64,000 nt of DNA from Bacteroidaceae bacterium (GTDB lineage: Bacteria; Bacteroidota; Bacteroidia; Bacteroidales; Bacteroidaceae). A model generated the notes under the pieces. That model was given only the letters and a program-made list of their open reading frames with translations. It was not told where the DNA came from and searched no databases. Positions 44,909 to 53,001 of this stretch are shown piece by piece (position 1 is the stretch's first letter; each line of letters begins with the position of its first letter). A program made the translations under genes and the position numbers. The DNA lies in contig JAFZPZ010000127.1 of NCBI GenBank assembly GCA_017552435.1, positions 108,835 to 172,834 of the forward strand. The letters are read 5' to 3'.

Positions 44909-45838
44909 TTATACATTTCTCTCTGCACTGTAGAGACGCGCTACCAACGCCCCGCTGATGTTGTGCCACACACTGAAGATGGCACCCGGGATGGTGGCGA
45001 GGGGATAGGCTGCGAAGTGGAGTGTAGCCAGTGCCGAGGCCAGTCCGGAGTTCTGCATGCCCACCTCGATGGAAATGGCACGTTTCTTCGGCTCGGCAAG
45101 TCCCAACAGCCGCCCTATCAGATAACCGATTCCTAAGCCGAAGAGGTTGTGCAGCATGACCACGATGACCACCACAAACCCTCCGACCAGCAACCGGTCG
45201 GCGTTGTGCGACACGACGATGCCTACCGTCAAAGCGATTGCTATCGATGAGAATGCCGGCAGGTAGGGGACGACGCTCTGGGTCAGCTTCGGCAGGAAAC
45301 GCTGGCACAGCAGACCGACGACAATCGGCGCGATGACCACATAGACAATGCTCAGCAGCATGCCTACGGTATCTACCTCGACCATCGTGCCCGCCATCAG
45401 CCAGACGAGTAGGGGAGTGAGCAGGGGCGCGAGTAGGGTAGAGGTGGCAGTCATCCCGACAGACAGAGCCAGGTCGCCCTTCGCCAGATAGGTGATGACG
45501 TTCGAAGCTGTGCCGCCCGGACAGCAACCCACGAGGATGACGCCCAGTGCCAGCTCTTTGGGCAGCGAGAAGGCCCACGTCAGTCCCAGTGCCAGCAGCG
45601 GCATCACCGTGAACTGCGCCAGGCAGCCGATGAGGATGTCTTTGGGACGGCTCAGCACAATGCGGAAATCCGTGGGCGAGAGTGTCAGTCCCATGCCGAA
45701 CATAATCACGCCCAGCATCGGGTTGATGGCCCAAGTGTCAACCCACGAGAACGACGCCGGCCAAAGCAGTGAAACGGCCGCCACCGCCAGCACCAGCGCG
45801 CCCATGTATTCCGATATGTAATGACAGATTTTCTTCAT
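44909..45838 (-). CDS. Bile acid:sodium symporter family transporter
   Basis: 309 aa membrane protein with about ten helices. Family motifs are present: FGMGLTLSPTDF near residue 50, VGCCPGGTASN near 105 (crossover region of helices 4-5), and EVGMQNSGLASALA near 260 (helices 9-10). Members co-transport sodium with bile acids, pantoate or other organic anions. The substrate cannot be told. It has its own promoter at 45890-45897 and is not obviously linked to the glycosyltransferase genes. Confidence 0.9.
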   Translation of the reverse strand: MKKICHYISEYMGALVLAVAAVSLLWPASFSWVDTWAINPMLGVIMFGMGLTLSPTDFRIVLSRPKDILIGCLAQFTVMPLLALGLTWAFSLPKELALGVILVGCCPGGTASNVITYLAKGDLALSVGMTATSTLLAPLLTPLLVWLMAGTMVEVDTVGMLLSIVYVVIAPIVVGLLCQRFLPKLTQSVVPYLPAFSSIAIALTVGIVVSHNADRLLVGGFVVVIVVMLHNLFGLGIGYLIGRLLGLAEPKKRAISIEVGMQNSGLASALATLHFAAYPLATIPGAIFSVWHNISGALVARLYSAERNV

Positions 45839-45889
45839 TTTTTCAATGCCGTCAGGCTCTAATTCGTTCTTTTTTCATGTTTTGCACCA

Positions 45890-45897
45890 CAAAGTTA
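45890..45897 (-). promoter_or_regulatory. -7 promoter element of the symporter gene
   Basis: The minus strand reads TAACTTTG, 52 bases before the ATG at 45838. Confidence 0.62.
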
Positions 45898-45904
45898 CGA
45901 AAAA

Positions 45905-45939
45905 AGTTAAGAATTAAGAGTTAAGTGTGAAGAATTAGT
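45905..45939. repeat. Heptamer-period array upstream of the symporter gene
   Basis: Five 7-bp units: agttaag, aattaag, agttaag, tgtgaag, aattagt. Units 1 and 3 are identical. It abuts the symporter -7 element. Confidence 0.65.
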
Positions 45940-46238
45940 TGCTTTTCTTTTTGTTTCCGAGCGAGAGGACTTCCGAAACGTCTGTTTCTGTTGGGTAAAT
46001 ACTAATTTTCTGTTTGTAAGGATTTTTCCTTTTTAACATTTTAACCTTTAACTTTTATAAATTTTCTGCCCAGCGGAGCAGAAAATGTTCTCTGGGCAGA
46101 GAAAATTTTCCCCTCGGCCTGGCATTTTTGGGGGTGAATTTCTTTGACGCTGGAAAAAACACGACAGTTTGTTGTAGTTCACAATTTTGTCAAGAAATTT
46201 CGCAATTTGTCTGCACACACCGACAACGCTGCGTTACA

Positions 46239-46376
46239 GCGTTACAGTTGTTACAGTTGTTTTTACCCTATTTTGAGAAAAAAGGCAAAATTTAACTCTA
46301 TATTTATATATATATAAATATAGAATTGTTTTAGGGGGTAAAAATAGCCTATTTTGAACTGTAACAACTGTAACGC
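46239..46376. repeat. Large interrupted palindrome with nested A/T palindrome
   Basis: The 20-base arms gcgttacagttgttacagtt (46239-46258) and its exact reverse complement (46357-46376) enclose an inner pair (tttttaccc 46260-46268, gggtaaaaa 46336-46344). At the centre is a perfect 26-bp A/T palindrome (46298-46323). GTTACA words are also repeated directly at the left edge (46233-46255). Confidence 0.8.
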
Positions 46377-46679
46377 GTAACGCCAGACGCCCCGATTCAG
46401 GGCACTGGTCTGAGAAAAAGACAAAGGGGGTAACAAAACGCGCCCCCCCTTGGGGGGAACTCAGAAGACGACCATCATCAACAAGAGCGCCTGTGCAACA
46501 CAGAATCCACAGACACCCCGAATTTCCCCTCTAGAATGCCCCAGAATCGCTTCAAACCCCTTCGAGGTATATTGCATCACCCGGAGCCGAGAAACGCGCT
46601 CAGAAGTGCCTTAAAATGCGAAATTAAAATTCAAAGAATTTTATGTCCTGAAATTCGATGTTACTGGACTGTTTGCATA

Positions 46680-47171
46680 TTACAGGATTTCCCTTGCAAT
46701 CCAGGCGCAGGCTTCGGCGTCGGCAAGGGCGTGGTGGTGGTTCTTCATGCAGAAACCACAAGCCTCGGCAACTGTCGGGAGCTGATGGTTAGGTAGATGC
46801 GGAAGCTTTCTGCGCGATACACAAAGGGTGTCGTAGAACTCGTAGTCGGGATAATCCATCCGATAGACGCGGAACACCGCCTTCAGGCAGCTTTCGTCGA
46901 AGGGTTTATTGTGTGCCACAAGGGGTAAACCCTCTATGAGCGGCTCTATCTGTGCCCATACTTCAGGGAAGATGGGTGCATCGTCTGTATCCTGCTGGCA
47001 AAGGCCGTGAACCTGCTGGCACCAGAAATTGTAATAATTTGGTTCCGGCTGGATCAGGGAGTAGAACGAATCTACAATCTCGCCATTCCTCACAATGACG
47101 ATGCCAACAGAGCAAACAGAACTGCGTTCATTGTTGGCGGTTTCGAAATCTATCGCTGCAAAGTCTCGCAT
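46680..47171 (-). CDS. DnaQ-like 3'-5' exonuclease (DEDDh)
   Basis: 163 aa single-domain exonuclease. Exo I is AAIDFETANNE (D8, E10), Exo II lies in VAHNKPFDESCL, and Exo III is HHALADAEACA (His and Asp). It has no polymerase or UvrC-like part, so it is a stand-alone proofreading or repair nuclease on DNA or RNA ends. A -7 element (47180-47187) lies only nine bases upstream of the ATG, so the mRNA may be nearly leaderless. It is divergent from the decarboxylase-like gene. Confidence 0.92.
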   Translation of the reverse strand: MRDFAAIDFETANNERSSVCSVGIVIVRNGEIVDSFYSLIQPEPNYYNFWCQQVHGLCQQDTDDAPIFPEVWAQIEPLIEGLPLVAHNKPFDESCLKAVFRVYRMDYPDYEFYDTLCVSRRKLPHLPNHQLPTVAEACGFCMKNHHHALADAEACAWIAREIL

Positions 47172-47179
47172 ATTGCATG

Positions 47180-47187
47180 CAAAGGTA
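47180..47187 (-). promoter_or_regulatory. -7 promoter element of the exonuclease gene
   Basis: The minus strand reads TACCTTTG, a TAnnTTTG match. Confidence 0.65.
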
Positions 47188-47229
47188 GGAAAAAAAACAA
47201 ATAATGTCAGCTAATTTAAATATTATTTG

Positions 47230-47237
47230 TACCTTTG
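47230..47237 (+). promoter_or_regulatory. -7 promoter element of the decarboxylase-like gene
   Basis: TACCTTTG, 58 bases before the ATG at 47295. It is the same octamer as the divergent exonuclease promoter. Confidence 0.65.
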
Positions 47238-47294
47238 CAGTTGAAATTTCTGAAAGATTCGAAAAAACGCACGTTACACATTTAATTTTATACT

Positions 47295-48554
47295 ATGAAA
47301 AAGAATCTGAATCGCATTCTTCTTGGCATTCTTGCCATCCTGGTGGGCGTGGGAATCTACTATGCCTTCTATTGCAATCAAACGTCGGAACCACTGCATG
47401 AGCCTTGGACTCAGGAACTTATCGATTCGCTCGACAACAATCCTACCGCCAAGCAGTTGCTGGTGAAGGCCATCGACATTGCCAAGACCATCAACCCCGA
47501 CCACGAGACAAACCCCGCACAGACGCTGGATGAATATTATGCCTACCTCGACTGGTCGGCCAAATGTCTGCCCTGGAGCGTTATTCCACAGCCTGTGGGA
47601 CGCACACTCTACGACAAAATTGACCAAAGCGTGGATTACTTCTATTTCATTCTGGATATTCCCCTGGATGAGCTGCGCGACAGCGACGGCCTGTACTATC
47701 CCACCTTGCAGTACATCGAGCCCTTCCGGACCTGGTTCCCCAAGTATCATGACGGCTGGGCCAAGTTCCTCGATTCTGAGGAGTCCTGGAAACCCGAGTA
47801 CCGCGATGTCGTCCTCACCGACCCCATGTTCGGCCTGCAGAATGGCTGGTACGAGGATGCCGAAAACTGGCACTCTTTCAATAACTTCTTCATCCGCCGC
47901 CTGGCTTCTTCCGAGGCCCGTCCCATTGCAGCTCCCGATGATGAGAGCGTCGTGGTATCTGCCGGCGATGCCCAGCCCCAGGGCGTTTGGGATATTGATG
48001 ACGAAGGCAATCTGGTACAGAAGGAAGGCGTACTCATCAAGTCGCGCCAGTTCAATGCTGTGGACGACCTGCTGGGTCCCGACAGCGAGTTCCGCGGGCA
48101 GTTCAACGGCGGCACGCTGACACATACCTTCCTGGATGTCAACGACTACCACCGCTACCACTTCCCCGTGAGCGGCACCATTCGCGAGATACGTAAGATT
48201 CAGGCCATCGATGCTGCCGGCGGTATAACAATCTGGGATGCCGATGCCCAGCGCTACCGTCTGGAGTGCGACATCCCCGGCTGGCAGTCGATAGAGACGC
48301 GCGGTCTGGTGGTCGTAGAGACCGACGGATACGGTCTGGTGGCCGTTCTGCCCATCGGTATGTCACAAATCAGCAGCGTGAACTTCCTGGACACCCTGAA
48401 GCCCGGCGACAGCGTGAAAAAGGGCGACGAAATGGGTTGGTTCCTCTTTGGCGGCAGCGATATTGTCTATCTCTTCCAAAAGGACGTCACCTTCACCCTC
48501 GCCACCACCGAGCATCTCCTGATGGGTGAGCAGCTGGGAACGCTGAGCAAATAA
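47295..48554 (+). CDS. Phosphatidylserine decarboxylase-like protein, membrane anchored
   Basis: 419 aa. One N-terminal membrane helix (about 7-27) is followed by about 160 residues of unknown type, then a PSD domain. The domain shows FNNFFIRRLASSEARPI, an SAGDAQ segment in place of the usual PADG, HTFLDVNDYHRYHFPVSG with the conserved His, and FLFGGSDIV with the serine (S388) where pyruvoyl self-cleavage occurs in the family. The layout resembles plant/fungal type PSDs more than the short bacterial enzyme. The reaction would be decarboxylation of phosphatidylserine or a related amino-acid lipid. The helix and the Asp after the cleavage Ser (usually Thr or Ser) leave the activity uncertain. 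Confidence 0.8.
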   Translation: MKKNLNRILLGILAILVGVGIYYAFYCNQTSEPLHEPWTQELIDSLDNNPTAKQLLVKAIDIAKTINPDHETNPAQTLDEYYAYLDWSAKCLPWSVIPQPVGRTLYDKIDQSVDYFYFILDIPLDELRDSDGLYYPTLQYIEPFRTWFPKYHDGWAKFLDSEESWKPEYRDVVLTDPMFGLQNGWYEDAENWHSFNNFFIRRLASSEARPIAAPDDESVVVSAGDAQPQGVWDIDDEGNLVQKEGVLIKSRQFNAVDDLLGPDSEFRGQFNGGTLTHTFLDVNDYHRYHFPVSGTIREIRKIQAIDAAGGITIWDADAQRYRLECDIPGWQSIETRGLVVVETDGYGLVAVLPIGMSQISSVNFLDTLKPGDSVKKGDEMGWFLFGGSDIVYLFQKDVTFTLATTEHLLMGEQLGTLSK

Positions 48555-48566
48555 TCAAATAATCAG

Positions 48567-49274
48567 TTAATTGTGCACGAGTGTGCCGATTTCCTCGCCA
48601 TCGAGGACGCGGCGCAGATTGCCCACGATGTCCATATTGAAGACATAGATGGGCAGGTTGTTCTGCATGCACATAGCCGTGGCGGTGATATCCATCACTT
48701 TCAGGCCGCGAGCGATGACCTCGCTGTAAGAAATGTCATGAAATTTCGTGGCCGTCGGGTCTTTCTCGGGGTCGGCAGTATAGACGCCATCCACGCGGGT
48801 GCCCTTCAGCATCACATCGGCCTCAATCTCGATGCCGCGTAGCGATGAGCCCGTGTCGGTGGTGAAGTAGGGGCTGCCTGTTCCGGCGCTCATGATGACT
48901 ACTTCGCCCTGCTCTATTGCCTCGATGGCTTTCCACTTGTTGTAGAACTCGCCGATGGGTTCCATGCGGATGGCCGTCATCACACGGTTCTTCTGTCCGA
49001 TGGCACCCAGCGCGCTGCTCAATGCCAGAGAGTTGATGACTGTGGCACACATGCCCATCTGGTCGCCCTTCACGCGGTCGAAGCCCTTGCCAGCTCCCGT
49101 CAGTCCGCGGAAGATGTTGCCGCCACCGATGACGATACCAATCTGCACGCCCATTCCGGCGGCTTCCTTAATCTGCTGGGCATACTCGTTCAGACGTTTC
49201 ACGTCGATGCCGTAGCCCTGTTCGCCCATCAGGCTTTCGCCCGAGAGCTTCAATAGAATGCGTTTAAATCTCAT
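48567..49274 (-). CDS. pyrH: Uridylate kinase
   Basis: 235 aa bacterial UMP kinase of the amino acid kinase fold, making UDP from UMP. FKRILLKLSGESLMG is the N-terminal ATP site. GIVIGGGNIFRGL is the glycine loop, and MSAGTGSPYFTTDTGS the UMP-binding motif. Length and motifs are standard. Its start overlaps the end of birA by 11 bases, so it is probably expressed from the birA promoter. Confidence 0.97.
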   Translation of the reverse strand: MRFKRILLKLSGESLMGEQGYGIDVKRLNEYAQQIKEAAGMGVQIGIVIGGGNIFRGLTGAGKGFDRVKGDQMGMCATVINSLALSSALGAIGQKNRVMTAIRMEPIGEFYNKWKAIEAIEQGEVVIMSAGTGSPYFTTDTGSSLRGIEIEADVMLKGTRVDGVYTADPEKDPTATKFHDISYSEVIARGLKVMDITATAMCMQNNLPIYVFNMDIVGNLRRVLDGEEIGTLVHN

Positions 49275-50058
49275 ATTTCACTTCTTTAAATTCATAGCGT
49301 CGTTGTTTGCCTTTTGTATCTTGTAGGATGAGGTGACCGGTTGGTTCCACGTCGGTGAGGATAGCCCGGAAAGTGCCCTCCTTGTCGCTGTAGGTATGCT
49401 CTTCGCCTTGGCGGTAGAGGCATTTCTTGTATTCCTCGTGAAGCGTATCGAGCGCATCTTCCTTACCTTCATCTATTTGCTGCATGTAGTGTGTGAAGTT
49501 CTCCATGAACTGCTCCAGCACGAAGCGGCGCTCCACGTCGTGCCCCACGATGTCTGCCAATGAACGCGGATTGGGGGCATCGCTCAAGAAGTGCCGCTGG
49601 TTGATGTTGATGCCGATGCCGATGGTAGATCGCTGCACCAATGCTCCCTGCAGGTCGTTCTCGATGAGAATGCCCGCCACCTTGCTGTCGCCAAAATAGA
49701 TATCGTTGGGCCACTTGATGGAGAAAGACATTGAACATTGAACATTGAACATTGAACATTGGCTTGCGAGGCTCTCCCTCACGGCTAAAGCCGCAACTTC
49801 CGAGATGGCAAACATGCGGCGGGCAGGCAGGTTGGAAGGCATTACCCGCAGGCTCAACAGCAAGTTCTCGCCCTTGGCCGACTCCCAGTGGTTCCGGTCT
49901 GCTCCTCTTCCTGCCGTCTGAAATTCGGCCGTCACAAGCGTCATGCGGTTGTCGCCCGGCGTATCCAGGTGACGCAGAAAATTATTAGTAGAGTCCACTT
50001 CGTCGAGCTCTATCATGCGAAACATCGGCGAATCATCCAGACAGAAATGCTTTTCCAT
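49264..50058 (-). CDS. birA: Biotin--[acetyl-CoA-carboxylase] ligase
   Basis: 264 aa from the ATG at 50058; earlier in-frame codons (from 50097) lie across the -7 promoter. It attaches biotin to the carboxylase carrier protein via biotinyl-AMP. Markers: DEVDSTNNFL, AEFQTAGRGADRNHW (biotin loop), FSIKWPNDIYF and KVAGILIE, GIGININQ. No N-terminal DNA-binding domain is present, so it is a monofunctional ligase. Just before KWPND, residues encoded by a 7-bp tandem repeat (QCSMFNV then QCSM) are inserted. The repeat unit is not a multiple of three, so loss or gain of one copy would shift the frame. pyrH overlaps downstream. Confidence 0.93.
   Translation of the reverse strand: MEKHFCLDDSPMFRMIELDEVDSTNNFLRHLDTPGDNRMTLVTAEFQTAGRGADRNHWESAKGENLLLSLRVMPSNLPARRMFAISEVAALAVRESLASQCSMFNVQCSMSFSIKWPNDIYFGDSKVAGILIENDLQGALVQRSTIGIGININQRHFLSDAPNPRSLADIVGHDVERRFVLEQFMENFTHYMQQIDEGKEDALDTLHEEYKKCLYRQGEEHTYSDKEGTFRAILTDVEPTGHLILQDTKGKQRRYEFKEVKYEI
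49729..49761. repeat. Heptamer tandem repeat inside birA
   Basis: Four exact copies of cattgaa plus five bases of a fifth run from 49729 to 49761, in the coding sequence of birA. This is the only perfect heptamer tract of the window. Confidence 0.9.
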
Positions 50059-50083
50059 TGCAAATTTGTTACGGAATGCGATG

Positions 50084-50091
50084 CAAAGATA
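50084..50091 (-). promoter_or_regulatory. -7 promoter element of birA-pyrH
   Basis: The minus strand reads TATCTTTG, 25 bases before the chosen birA ATG. Confidence 0.65.
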
Positions 50092-50100
50092 CAACATTTA

Positions 50101-50135
50101 AGTGAAAAGAGAACAGTGAAAAGTGAAAAATTGCA
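50101..50135. repeat. Heptamer-period array between birA and the GH2 gene
   Basis: Five 7-bp units: agtgaaa, agagaac, agtgaaa, agtgaaa, aattgca. It lies between the divergent -7 elements of birA and the GH2 gene. Confidence 0.6.
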
Positions 50136-50153
50136 GGTATGAATTAAAAGTGC

Positions 50154-50161
50154 TATATTTG
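50154..50161 (+). promoter_or_regulatory. -7 promoter element of the second GH2 gene
   Basis: TATATTTG, 23 bases before the ATG at 50185. Confidence 0.65.
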
Positions 50162-50184
50162 CACGGAAAAATAAAACCATTAAC

Positions 50185-52935
50185 ATGAGACAAACACTTC
50201 TTACGCTATTGAGTCTTTTTATAATGTTGGCTGCTTCGGCTGACGATGGACGGGCGTACATTACCCTCGACTCCCGCCTTCAGCATGGTGGCAGTCAGAC
50301 TTGGCACATGCTCCGTGCCGGAGAGACGAAAGCCTCGGCTGCTGAGATTTCCAGGCCTGGATTCAACACCGAAGGCTGGGCAGAAGCCATCGTGCCGGCA
50401 ACCGTCCTGACGAATCTCGTGGAGCAGAAAGTTTATCCAGAACCTTACTACGGACAGACCAACAAGCTTGTAAACGACATCATCCCTGACTTGGCCAAGG
50501 TGGGACGAGAGTTCTATACCTATTGGTTCCGCACAGAGTTCGTTGTGCCTGCCGAGTACCAAGGCAAGCGCATCTGGCTCGAACCGATGGGCATCAACTA
50601 TCGTGCTGAGATTTGGGTCAACGGCTACATGATTGGTCAGATGAATGGTATGTTCAACAGTCAGCCTTTCGACATTACTGACCGCGCTGTGCAACCTGGT
50701 CAGGTGACAGCCCTTGCCATCCGCGTCTATCCTGTCGATATACCCGGCCTTGCTATGCCGAAGAGCTGGGGAGCTGCTGGTGAGTGGCACAACGGCGGCG
50801 ACGGTTGGATTGGCCAGAACGTCACCCAGCTCATGACCGTCGGTTGGGACTTTTCTATCGGTGATGGCATACGCGACCGCAACACCGGCATCTGGCGCTC
50901 GATTCGCCTCTACGCCACAGGTCTTCAGCAGTTGCGCAGTCCCTTTATTTCCTCCGAATTGGCTCATCCAAACTATGACGAGGCCAGAGAGACCATCAGC
51001 GTAGAGGTCTGGAACCCCAACACCAGCAGCGGCGAGTTTACCGTCGATGGAAGCATCGAGGAACTCCCCCTAAAGGGGGCTGGGGGGTCCGTACTCCCCC
51101 TAAAGGGGGCTGGGGGATCTATTTCTTTCAGCAGTAAGAAAATGAAGCTGCAACGCGGTGAGCATGTGACCGTCACCTTCTCTCCAAAAGAATTTCCGCA
51201 GCTCGTCATCAAGAATCCGCGCCTCTGGTGGCCGAAGAACAAGGGACCGCAGAACCTCTATACCTTGCGCCTCATGCTTACCGATGACAAGGGCAACAAG
51301 ATGGACAGCCTTACGACACGCTTCGGCATCCGTGAGGTCATCGCTACCCGCGAGACACCCGACAAGTCGAAGCTCTTCGTTGTGAACGGCCACAAGACCT
51401 TCGTTCGCGGCACCAACTGGATACCCGAAGCCATGCTCCGCACCAACGACCAACGCATGGAAACAGAGCTGGCCTATACCGACCAGTGTGGCATCAATCT
51501 GCTGCGTCTTTGGGGTGGCGGCATTGTCGAAAGTGACCGCTTCTATGAGTTGTGCGACGAGTACGGCATCATGGTCTGGCAGGAGTTCTGGATGACCGGC
51601 GACACAAAGCACCCGCTGGACGAGCCCCTCTACCTGGCCAATGTGGAGAATACCATGAAGCGTATCCGCAACCATCCCAGCATCGTCATCTACGTCTCGA
51701 GCAACGAGAGTACAGCAGTTAGTGGAGCTGAGGAACTCATCAAGAGTTTGGCACCCAGCGTGCCCTACCAGATGCAGAGCGAATGCGACGGCGTACACGA
51801 CGGCAGTCCCTATAAGCAGGTCAACCCCATGCGACACTACGAGAATACCGCATCCGAACGGGGCAGTCGCGTGGATGGCTTCAATCCCGAGTACGGCGCA
51901 CCAACTCTGCCCATTGTGGAAGACCTCTATGACATGATGCCCAAGGAAGACCTCTGGCCCATTAACAAGGAAACGTGGGACTACATGGACGGCAACGGCT
52001 TCCACCTCATGACCACCGTGTATAAAGATATGGTAAACCAATATGGCGAGAGCAGCAACATCGAGGAGTTCGCACGTCGGGGGCAGATGGTGGGTGCCAT
52101 CAACAGCAAGAGTATCTGGGAGGTGTGGAACGAGAACAAGCTGCAGTACGGCGACCGCTGGTGCTCGGGCTTGCTTTTCTGGTATCATAACTGTGCCAAC
52201 TGGCAGGTTTGCTCCCGCCTGTGGGACTGGTTCCTGGAGCCCACAGCTTCGCTTTATCACACGATGCACGCCTTGGAGCCTGTACATATTCAGTATGACT
52301 ACCTGAAGGGTACGGTCAGCGTTATCAATGACTATGTTGAAGCACAAAACGGAATGAAGGCCAAGGCAGAAGTCTATGACATGCAGAGCCGCAAAGTGAG
52401 CACCGTCACCGCCAAGGTGGATGTGCCTGCCGACGGTGTGGCAAACGATGTCCTGACTGTCAGCATTCCCGACGACATCACGCCTGTTCACTTCATCGCC
52501 CTCGAATTGACCGATGCCAAGGGAAACGTTGTGAGCAAGAACTTCTACTGGCGCTCCACCAACAAGTACGAGGGAATGAAAACGATGACCGGTCCCTGTA
52601 CCGCTGGCTTCGAACCGCTCGGCACTCTGCCCGAGGCAAAGCCCACCGTCACAGCCCGCCACCTTACTGTCGGAGAATGGGAAGTGACGGTGAAGAACAG
52701 CGGCAAGCGCATCGCCTTCTTCTGTCAGCTCCTTCTGACCGACAAAAATCTTAAGCCCGTGCACGGCACCTACTACAGCGATAACTTCTTCTCCCTGCTG
52801 CCCGGCGAAAAGAAAGTCATCACCATCCGCTCCGCCCGCCGCGGCTATGAATATCGCCTGCGCTTCTGCGAGAATATGGGAGCCATGCAAAACATAGCAG
52901 TAAAATATGAATGGCAACTGACAAATCGTAAATAG
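50185..52935 (+). CDS. Secreted GH2 enzyme (beta-mannosidase / exo-beta-glucosaminidase type)
   Basis: 916 aa. A signal peptide (residues 1-19, MLAASA) is followed by the GH2 sugar-binding domain (about 40-250; WLEPMGINYRAEIWVNGY), an Ig-like domain (265-390), a TIM barrel (395-690) and C-terminal Ig-like domains. FVRGTNWIPEAMLR and LLRLWGGGIVESDRFYE are typical of the mannosidase/CsxA branch rather than LacZ. The acid/base Glu is in VSSNES (about 507) and the nucleophile probably in NPEYGAPT (about 569). Two 10-residue repeats (LPLKGAGGSV, LPLKGAGGSI) from a palindromic DNA unit interrupt the Ig domain near 294-313. The sugar removed is unknown. Confidence 0.88.
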   Translation: MRQTLLTLLSLFIMLAASADDGRAYITLDSRLQHGGSQTWHMLRAGETKASAAEISRPGFNTEGWAEAIVPATVLTNLVEQKVYPEPYYGQTNKLVNDIIPDLAKVGREFYTYWFRTEFVVPAEYQGKRIWLEPMGINYRAEIWVNGYMIGQMNGMFNSQPFDITDRAVQPGQVTALAIRVYPVDIPGLAMPKSWGAAGEWHNGGDGWIGQNVTQLMTVGWDFSIGDGIRDRNTGIWRSIRLYATGLQQLRSPFISSELAHPNYDEARETISVEVWNPNTSSGEFTVDGSIEELPLKGAGGSVLPLKGAGGSISFSSKKMKLQRGEHVTVTFSPKEFPQLVIKNPRLWWPKNKGPQNLYTLRLMLTDDKGNKMDSLTTRFGIREVIATRETPDKSKLFVVNGHKTFVRGTNWIPEAMLRTNDQRMETELAYTDQCGINLLRLWGGGIVESDRFYELCDEYGIMVWQEFWMTGDTKHPLDEPLYLANVENTMKRIRNHPSIVIYVSSNESTAVSGAEELIKSLAPSVPYQMQSECDGVHDGSPYKQVNPMRHYENTASERGSRVDGFNPEYGAPTLPIVEDLYDMMPKEDLWPINKETWDYMDGNGFHLMTTVYKDMVNQYGESSNIEEFARRGQMVGAINSKSIWEVWNENKLQYGDRWCSGLLFWYHNCANWQVCSRLWDWFLEPTASLYHTMHALEPVHIQYDYLKGTVSVINDYVEAQNGMKAKAEVYDMQSRKVSTVTAKVDVPADGVANDVLTVSIPDDITPVHFIALELTDAKGNVVSKNFYWRSTNKYEGMKTMTGPCTAGFEPLGTLPEAKPTVTARHLTVGEWEVTVKNSGKRIAFFCQLLLTDKNLKPVHGTYYSDNFFSLLPGEKKVITIRSARRGYEYRLRFCENMGAMQNIAVKYEWQLTNRK
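51063..51116. repeat. Two in-frame palindromic repeats in the GH2 gene
   Basis: A 24-base unit (starting actccccctaaaggggg) occurs at 51063-51086 and, identically, at 51093-51116, a 30-base step. Its ctccccctaaagggg core equals the reverse complement of the unit at 38691-38705 and is close to the units at 31376-31390 and 54205-54217, all non-coding. Confidence 0.85.
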
Positions 52936-53001
52936 AATTCCGCGCATTAAAAGCGCGCCTTTGTACTAAAGTATCAAAGAAATCGTCAAATAGTAAATAA
53001 T

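Larger units (their letters stand above)
45839..46679. other. 841-base non-coding region with inverted repeats
   Basis: No credible gene. It holds the symporter promoter, a heptamer-period array (45905-45939), two small palindromes (attttctgc...gcagaaaat about 46057-46083; ttctctgggcagagaa about 46089-46104), the large inverted-repeat structure 46239-46376, and a C6-TT-G6 hairpin (46444-46457). The right-hand 200 bases show nothing clear. Confidence 0.65.

Noticed and set aside
46536-46796. Small plus-strand ORF before the exonuclease gene
   Set aside because: It overlaps the exonuclease coding sequence on the other strand and has no start signal or similarity.
51100-52947. Antisense open frame over the second GH2 gene
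   Set aside because: Catalytic motifs of the plus-strand enzyme cover the same bases; the antisense protein has no family features.
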